Source of the DNA: Pseudolachnospira sp964507035
GTDB lineage: Bacteria > Bacillota > Clostridia > Lachnospirales > Lachnospiraceae
Reading direction: 5' to 3'
Assembly (NCBI GenBank): GCA_964507035.1
Contig: CAZDOQ010000014.1
Location: 1-26,663, forward strand
DNA: 26,663 bases
Shown here: positions 21,592 to 26,663 of the stretch, piece after piece
Numbering within the stretch: the first letter of the stretch is position 1
How the letters are laid out: every line of letters begins with the position of its first letter
Translations under genes and position numbers: made by a program
Notes under the pieces: generated by a model
The model's input: the letters and a program-made list of their open reading frames with translations, nothing else
What the model was told of the DNA's origin: nothing
Databases searched by the model: none

Positions 21592-22092
21592 CTATTCCTC
21601 CTCCGACTCCAAACGTCGCTGTTCCTTCTCCCGCTTCAGCCGCTCCCGGAGCTGCCGGAAAAAGTCCTGGAGCATTTTCTGGCACTCTTTCTGGAGCACG
21701 CCGGTCTCCGCCTGCACCTGGTGGTTCCACTCCGGCATCTCCAAAATATTTAACACGGAACCGGCGCAGCCTGCCTTGGGGTTCATGGCGCCAATGACCA
21801 CCCGGTCAATCCGGGACTGGATCAGGGCCCCGGCGCACATCTGGCAGGGCTCCAGGGTCACATACATGGTGCAGCCCTCCAGCCGCCAGTCCCCCAGCTT
21901 CCGGCTGGCTTTATCAATGGCAATCAGTTCCGCATGGGCCAGGGTGGTTTTGCTGGTATTTCGCCGGTTATAGCCCCGCCCCACAATCTTGTCCCCGCAG
22001 ACGATCACGCAGCCAATGGGGACCTCCCCCAAGAGCCGTGCCTTTTCCGCCTGCTTCAAAGCGGCCCGCATATATTTTTCTCGCAGATCCAC
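21592..22092 (-). CDS. tadA: tRNA-specific adenosine deaminase
   Basis: A 166-residue zinc deaminase that converts A34 to inosine in the tRNA-Arg anticodon ACG. The zinc site is complete: H53-A-E55 with E55 the proton shuttle, and P82-C83-Q-M-C86. PIGCVIV and NPKAGCAGSVLNIL are further family features. The last 25 residues form a charged helix (LREREKREKEQRRLESEEE-like composition) that is slightly longer than usual. It lies 12 bases downstream of the ABC-ATPase gene and 7 bases before the small membrane protein gene. Confidence 0.95.
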   Translation of the reverse strand: MDLREKYMRAALKQAEKARLLGEVPIGCVIVCGDKIVGRGYNRRNTSKTTLAHAELIAIDKASRKLGDWRLEGCTMYVTLEPCQMCAGALIQSRIDRVVIGAMNPKAGCAGSVLNILEMPEWNHQVQAETGVLQKECQKMLQDFFRQLRERLKREKEQRRLESEEE

Positions 22093-22104
22093 GGCCGCCT
22101 CCTT

Positions 22105-23817
22105 CTAATACCGGTTCAGGCAGGCATAGATTTCCTGGATCCGGGGCATGGCCAAGCCAAAAGGGATATGGGCCGGATCACAGATGGATGCCAAGCCGTC
22201 CTTCTCAATCTTGGCCTGGACCTGGCGCACCACCGTCTCCATCTCCGGCTCCTGCCCTTCCAGGTTTTCCTTCAGATATTGGAGAATACAGCCCAGCGCC
22301 GCGGTCTGTTCCCGGTCCACCAGCTGCTCCACATACCGCAGGTCCACCGTATCCTTCCCCAGCAGGAAGGAATCCTTGCCCAACAGCTTCATCTTCAGCC
22401 GCTCCGTGACCATGCCGGTGCCCCGGTAATTCTTCCGCTGCTGGGTGGCCTTGCCCGGATGGAACCGGCGCTTAGCCGTGGGCAGCCGGAAGCCGGGGGC
22501 AGAGGTCTCCGGCGCCGGATACTCTGCCATCACCCGACGGGCTTCTTCCGTGATATCCACCGGCCGGTAGTTGTCCATCTGGAGCACCGTATCCGCAATG
22601 TAAAAGTAAGAGCCGCAGCTTCCCACCACCAGAATGGTGGATACCCCCGCCTGCTCATACAGATCCCGGGCCCGCTCCAAAAACGGCGTAATGGGCTCCT
22701 TGTCCCGGGTAATCACCTTCTGCATCAGTTCATCCCGAACCATGAAGTTGGTGGCCGAGGTGTCCTCGTCGATCAAGAGCAGGCGGCTCCCCGCCTCCAG
22801 TCCTTCCATAATATTGGCCGCCTGGGAGGTGCTGCCGCTGGCGTCCAGGGTGGAAAAATTCCGGGTTTCCCGGCCATTGGGCAGGTGGTTGATAAACAGG
22901 GAGATATCCACGCCGCTGATCTTCCGGCCGTCCTCCGCCCGCAGCTTAAGGGCGGACTCGTCTGTCATCACAAACTCCCGGCCATCCCCCCGGATATGGT
23001 TGTAAACACCTTTCTCCAGGGCCTGGAGCACCGTGGACTTTCCGTGGTATCCGCCTCCGGCGATGAGGGTGATGCCCCGGCGGATGCCCATACCGGTCAC
23101 CGCCCCGGCATGGGGCAGATTTAACGTCACCCGCAGGGATTCAGGGGATGTAAAGGGCAGGCCGTCCTTCATGGGCCGGTCGGAGACGCCGCTCTCCCGG
23201 GGCAGAATGGATCCGTCCGCCACAAAGGCCACCAGCCTCTCTTGGACCAGGGCCTGACGGATGGCCTGCTGATCCTCCGCCAGCTCCACCACCTTCCGCA
23301 CCTCCGTCACCGGAAGCCGCCGGTAGAAAAAGGTCTGCTCCACGCTTCGGGGCAGAAACTCAAAAAGGATCTTTTCCAGTTCCAGGGCCTGAATGGTCCG
23401 GCCGTTAGCCGGGAATCCCACGTCAAACCGGGCTAAAATTCCCTCTTTTTGAATCTCGCAGGCAGTCCGCTCCAGCACCTCCTGACCGCAGCTGCTGACA
23501 GCGATCATACCGCTTTTGCCAGAGCCCTTGGCCTGGAAACAGAACCGCTCCGTCTGGGCCCGGAACCGCCGGGTCAGATAGTCCTGCAGCGCCACCCGGG
23601 TGTGCTTTTCCCGGTAGGTGTCTGCCGGAAACTCTGCCCGCCGGTGAGAGATCCACACACTCAGCTTGGACGGGGATGCAAAGGGATCCCCCTGCACATG
23701 GTCAATGGACAGCCGGTAGCTGCCAAAATCATAGACTCCCTTTAAGGACTTGTAAGCCGGATAGCTTTTCCGGTGTATCTCATGCAGCTGCCTCCGCAGT
23801 TCTTCCGAAGATTTCAT
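22105..23817 (-). CDS. ABC-ATPase domain protein (PF09818 type)
   Basis: A 570-residue cytoplasmic protein of the stand-alone ABC-ATPase family PF09818. The N-terminal part (SYPAYKSLKGVYDFGSYRLS, then DHVQGDPFASPSKLSVWI) is family-specific. Walker A is AGGGYHGKST near residues 251-260, and the Walker B strand is RLLLIDEDTSATNF near 342-355. There are no membrane segments and no transporter partner. The function is not established; early database names such as isomerase are errors. It lies 25 bases downstream of the GTPase-NYN gene and 12 bases before tadA, so it belongs to a translation-themed operon, which suggests but does not prove an RNA-related role. Length is normal. Confidence 0.88.
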   Translation of the reverse strand: MKSSEELRRQLHEIHRKSYPAYKSLKGVYDFGSYRLSIDHVQGDPFASPSKLSVWISHRRAEFPADTYREKHTRVALQDYLTRRFRAQTERFCFQAKGSGKSGMIAVSSCGQEVLERTACEIQKEGILARFDVGFPANGRTIQALELEKILFEFLPRSVEQTFFYRRLPVTEVRKVVELAEDQQAIRQALVQERLVAFVADGSILPRESGVSDRPMKDGLPFTSPESLRVTLNLPHAGAVTGMGIRRGITLIAGGGYHGKSTVLQALEKGVYNHIRGDGREFVMTDESALKLRAEDGRKISGVDISLFINHLPNGRETRNFSTLDASGSTSQAANIMEGLEAGSRLLLIDEDTSATNFMVRDELMQKVITRDKEPITPFLERARDLYEQAGVSTILVVGSCGSYFYIADTVLQMDNYRPVDITEEARRVMAEYPAPETSAPGFRLPTAKRRFHPGKATQQRKNYRGTGMVTERLKMKLLGKDSFLLGKDTVDLRYVEQLVDREQTAALGCILQYLKENLEGQEPEMETVVRQVQAKIEKDGLASICDPAHIPFGLAMPRIQEIYACLNRY

Positions 23818-23842
23818 TTAATCCGATGCCTCCTTGTCTCTT

Positions 23843-26563
23843 CTATTTCTTAGCCGGTTCCCCGCCGTCCGGGAGTTGTTCTAGCTGTTCCGCCAACTCT
23901 CCCACCAGATGGTCCAGTAGATAGCTCCTCTCGTTTGGAAGGAGTTTCTCATAGGTTTCCCGAATTTCCGCCTCCGTCCGGCGGACTTCCTCCTCCAGAT
24001 CCCGGGCGGACATCCGTGCCGCCCCCTGGCCCAGGATGATGATCTGCTCCAGCCGGTCTGAGGTGGCCACTGTCACCCGGTACTTCCGGCTCAACTCATG
24101 GGCCACTTTTTCAATATATTGGTCCGCAGTCTCCGCCTCCTGGGTATACACCACATGAATATTGTGGCAGGCGAGGATCTCGCAGGCGTGGTTTTGCACC
24201 TTATAGGCGTCAAAGACCAGGATCACCGTACACTTCCGGAAGCCCTGGTAGTTGCACAGAATATCCATCAGCCGGCTCCGGGCCCCGTCTATGCTGGTCT
24301 CCGCCAACCGCCGCAGTTCCTCCCAGGCAAAGATAATGTTATAGCCGTCCACCAGCAGATATTCCTGCAGCGGCTCCGTCTCCTTTGCTTTGCTCCCTGG
24401 CCGGTAGGATGTTTCTGCGCTCTGGCGCCGCCAACTATTCCGCCGCTTGTCCCCGGTATTCCGGTAGGTGCGGGCAAAGATCTCCTGCAGTTCCTTCTCG
24501 TCCGCCCCAAAGTCCCGGGAAGCAGAGGCCGCCGGGGCTGTACGGGGCTCCTCCCTCCGCCGTTCCGGCCGAAGGACGCTCTCCAGGTGCATGTGCGCCT
24601 CCACCTGGTCCCAGGGAATCAGGCAGCCTGCCCCGTGGGAACAAAAGACGGAACCGGTGGGATTCTCCAGATCCCGGTCTGGGTCATACCCCATGGCCTC
24701 CATCACTTCCTCCTGGTTCTGGCAGGGCTGATAACCCTGGAAGCGGCAGAACAGCCGGCCCCGTCCCCGGGTATAGGAGATCACATCCCGGGGATATTCC
24801 TGCATAGCAGACACCGGGGCTCTGCCCTCGATCACCGTCCGCTCCCCTTCTGTCTGGGGCTCCCAAAAGGAACCGTTCATCCGCTGAATGTCCGTCAGCG
24901 CCCGTCCCACCAACTCCGCCGGAATCTCCAGCCGGAACGCATAGAAGGGCTCCAGCAGCACGCAGTCCGCCTTCATCAGCCCCTGACGCACGGCCCGGTA
25001 GGTGGCCTGGCGGAAATCTCCGCCTTCCGTGTGCTTGGCGTGGGCTCGGCCCGCTGCCAGGGTGATCTTCATATCTGTGATGGCGGATCCGGTGAGGACT
25101 CCCGGATGCTCCCGCTCCGCCAGGTGGGTCAGCACCAGCCGCTGCCAGTTCCGGTCCAGTTGGTCCTCGCTGCAGATGGAGTCAAACACCAGGCCGCTGC
25201 CCGGTTCCCCCGGCTCCAGGATCAGGTGCACCTCCGCATAGTGGCGCAGGGGTTCAAAATGCCCCACCCCCTCCACCTGGTTCCGGATGGTTTCCTTATA
25301 AACAATGCTTCCGACCCCAAAGGTCACGGAAACGCCGAACCGCTCCTGGATCAAGCTCTGGAGAATCTCCGTCTGGATCTCCCCCATCAGTTGCACCCGG
25401 ATTGCCTCTGCCTCCGGGTCCCAGACCAAATGGAGTTCCGGCTCTTCCTCCTCCAGCTGCCGCAGCTTGGGCAGCATTTGGTGCACATCGCACCCTTCCG
25501 GAAATTGAAGCTGATAGGTGAGCACCGGCTCCAGCATGGGCTGCCGGGCATCCGGCTCCGTCCCCAGCCCCTCTCCTGGGTAGGTTTGGCTTAAGCCCAC
25601 CACCGCGCAGACATCTCCGGCCTCCGCCTCCGGCGCCGCCTCATACCGGGCGCCGGAATACAGGCGGATCTGATCTGCCTTCTCCTTCCAGACCGTATCT
25701 CCCTCCGGCCCGGCACACCGGCCGGTGAGCACGTCCTTCACCCGCAGCCGGCCGCCAGTGAGTTTCAGATAGGTCAGCCGCTTTCCCTGCTCATCCCGGG
25801 CAATTTTAAAGACCCGGGCCCCAAAAGCCTCCGGATACGCGGGACAGACCGTGTAGGCATCCAAGCCCCGCAGGAATTCTTCCACCCCGGAAAGCCGCAG
25901 GGCCGAACCAAAATAGCAGGGGAACAGACGCCGCTGCCGGATGGCCTGGGCCAGTTCCGGCTGGGTCAGCGTCTCCCGCTCCAGGTACCGCTCCATCAGC
26001 CCTTCGTCACAACAGGCCAGTTCTTCCCAATCCTCCGGCGTCTCCAGGCGTCCAAAATCCGCCATCCGGCCGCTCAGCCGCCTCCGCAGTTCCGCCAGCA
26101 GAGCCTCCCGGTCCGTGCCCGGCTGGTCCATCTTATTCACAAACACAAACGCAGGAATCTGATACCGCGCCAGCAGCCGCCACAACGTCTCTGCGTGGCC
26201 CTGGACCCCGTCCGTGCCGCTGATCACCAGCACTGCGTAGTCCAGCACCTGCAGCGTCCGCTCCATCTCCGCGGAGAAATCCACATGGCCCGGGGTGTCC
26301 AACAGGGTCACGCGGGTATCCCCCAGGGAAAACATAGCCTGCTTGGAAAAAATGGTGATGCCCCGGTCCCGTTCCAGCTGGTAGGTGTCCAGGAAAGCGC
26401 TTCCGTCATCCACCCGGCCCATCTTCCGGATGGCCCCGGCTCCATAGAGCATGGCCTCGGAGAGGGTGGTCTTTCCCGCGTCCACGTGGGCCAACATGCC
26501 CAGACAGATGCGCTTGGAAGAGACGGCGATGGTTTTGGTTGTATGTTCAGACGTATTTTCCAT
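23843..26563 (-). CDS. TetM/EF-G-like translational GTPase fused to a YacP/Rae1-type NYN ribonuclease domain
   Basis: A 906-residue fusion. Residues 18-660 follow the ribosomal-protection (TetM/TetO) plan: G1 AHVDAGKT (25-32), G2 RGIT (67-70), G3 DTPGH (89-93), G4 NKMD (143-146), then EF-G-like domains II to V, with LLEPFYAFRLEIPAE opening the last. A Cys/His patch (C641, H643, C647, H657, H659) and a conserved-looking ADEKELQEIFARTY (687-700) follow, then a basic linker. Residues 734-906 form a YacP/Rae1 NYN domain with the acidic catalytic positions D739 (VDGYN), D785 (FDAYK), E811/D814 (ETAD) and D836 (TSD). Rae1 of Bacillus cuts mRNA in the ribosomal A site. First gene of the operon. Tetracycline resistance is possible but unproved. 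Confidence 0.9.
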   Translation of the reverse strand: MENTSEHTTKTIAVSSKRICLGMLAHVDAGKTTLSEAMLYGAGAIRKMGRVDDGSAFLDTYQLERDRGITIFSKQAMFSLGDTRVTLLDTPGHVDFSAEMERTLQVLDYAVLVISGTDGVQGHAETLWRLLARYQIPAFVFVNKMDQPGTDREALLAELRRRLSGRMADFGRLETPEDWEELACCDEGLMERYLERETLTQPELAQAIRQRRLFPCYFGSALRLSGVEEFLRGLDAYTVCPAYPEAFGARVFKIARDEQGKRLTYLKLTGGRLRVKDVLTGRCAGPEGDTVWKEKADQIRLYSGARYEAAPEAEAGDVCAVVGLSQTYPGEGLGTEPDARQPMLEPVLTYQLQFPEGCDVHQMLPKLRQLEEEEPELHLVWDPEAEAIRVQLMGEIQTEILQSLIQERFGVSVTFGVGSIVYKETIRNQVEGVGHFEPLRHYAEVHLILEPGEPGSGLVFDSICSEDQLDRNWQRLVLTHLAEREHPGVLTGSAITDMKITLAAGRAHAKHTEGGDFRQATYRAVRQGLMKADCVLLEPFYAFRLEIPAELVGRALTDIQRMNGSFWEPQTEGERTVIEGRAPVSAMQEYPRDVISYTRGRGRLFCRFQGYQPCQNQEEVMEAMGYDPDRDLENPTGSVFCSHGAGCLIPWDQVEAHMHLESVLRPERRREEPRTAPAASASRDFGADEKELQEIFARTYRNTGDKRRNSWRRQSAETSYRPGSKAKETEPLQEYLLVDGYNIIFAWEELRRLAETSIDGARSRLMDILCNYQGFRKCTVILVFDAYKVQNHACEILACHNIHVVYTQEAETADQYIEKVAHELSRKYRVTVATSDRLEQIIILGQGAARMSARDLEEEVRRTEAEIRETYEKLLPNERSYLLDHLVGELAEQLEQLPDGGEPAKK

Positions 26564-26629
26564 GAAAATACCCCTCTCTGCTTCAGGTCATATAGACATT
26601 ATCATAGCACAGAAAGGGGTATTTCGCAA
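26564..26629 (-). promoter_or_regulatory. Promoter and inverted repeat before the GTPase-NYN gene
   Basis: On the minus strand, TTGCGA (26624-26629), a 17-base spacer and TATGAT (26601-26606) form a promoter about 40 bases before the start codon. An imperfect inverted repeat overlays it: GAAATACCCCTTTCTG (26610-26625) in the promoter spacer, and CAGAGAGGGGTATTTTC (26564-26580) covering the SD and ending at the ATG. If read from a promoter further upstream, the RNA would form a hairpin hiding the SD and followed by TATTTTC, like an attenuator. As DNA, the two arms could be operator half-sites. Confidence 0.55.
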
Positions 26630-26663
26630 TTCAGAATCCGACTTGAGTTTCCGCAGAATTATC

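Noticed and set aside
21934..23124. 396-codon plus-strand open frame
   Set aside because: Antisense to tadA and the ABC-ATPase gene, no start signals.
24098..25594. 498-codon plus-strand open frame
   Set aside because: Antisense to the GTPase-NYN gene; same shadow composition, no family.
23843..26563. Plain tetracycline resistance gene call
   Set aside because: The protein is clearly TetM-like but carries a nuclease domain and a clostridial C-terminal extension; it sits in a housekeeping operon without mobile DNA. Resistance cannot be claimed from the sequence.
1..26663. CRISPR array
   Set aside because: No regularly spaced direct repeats were seen; the only short repeats are the 11-base triplet at 2848 and the TTGACA pair at 17251.

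Overview
The window looks like chromosomal DNA from a fairly GC-rich member of the Clostridia, most likely a Lachnospiraceae gut anaerobe. The support is the family-level look of the proteins (DacF-type carboxypeptidase with a C-terminal anchor, YedF / DUF3343 / double-cubane reductase cluster, PF09818 ABC-ATPase, DUF6145-like protein), strong GGAGG ribosome binding sites, sigma-A type promoters and tight ATGA/GTGA/TGATG gene overlaps. No species call can be supported from sequence reading alone.

Layout. Positions 1-2,820 hold a decayed ArsR/SdpR-type repressor with a near-perfect promoter pointing out of the window, the D-Ala-D-Ala carboxypeptidase gene (minus), and trmB (plus). A tRNA-Lys(CTT) gene with its own promoter and terminator follows at 2,975-3,047. 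From 3,121 to 8,216 a LysR-type regulator is divergent from a five-gene operon: yedF, a DUF3343 small carrier, an acyl-CoA dehydratase-type activase, a double-cubane-cluster reductase and an EF2568-type class V aminotransferase / cysteine desulfurase. This looks like a sulfur (or selenium) mobilisation pathway joined to an ATP-driven low-potential electron pump. No selD or selenium-dependent hydroxylase gene lies in the window.

From 8,400 to 12,218 come a MarR regulator coupled to a small conserved protein, a HIT protein, and a pyridoxal-type salvage operon: an ECF transporter S component, pyridoxamine kinase and a TatD-associated-type radical SAM protein. From 12,219 to 13,105 there is a stretch of broken genes. 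Then, on the minus strand, mreB, recD2 and comF form one operon.

Positions 17,105-18,895 are AT-richer and hold a prophage or integrative-element scar: a truncated tape-measure N-terminus, three small phage-type ORFs and a broken PAPS-reductase-family gene, plus tandem -35 boxes and a row of hairpins. The last 7.7 kb is one seven-gene minus-strand operon with an RNA/translation theme. It begins with a TetM/EF-G-like GTPase fused to a YacP/Rae1-type NYN ribonuclease domain, followed by an ABC-ATPase (PF09818), tadA, a small membrane protein, birA, a DUF6145-like protein and dusB.

The most interesting item is the GTPase-NYN fusion. It joins a ribosomal A-site binding GTPase scaffold to a family whose Bacillus member (Rae1) cuts mRNA in the ribosomal A site, which suggests a one-protein ribosome surveillance or rescue factor. 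The second is the YedF/DUF3343/double-cubane operon, whose substrate cannot be read from the sequence.
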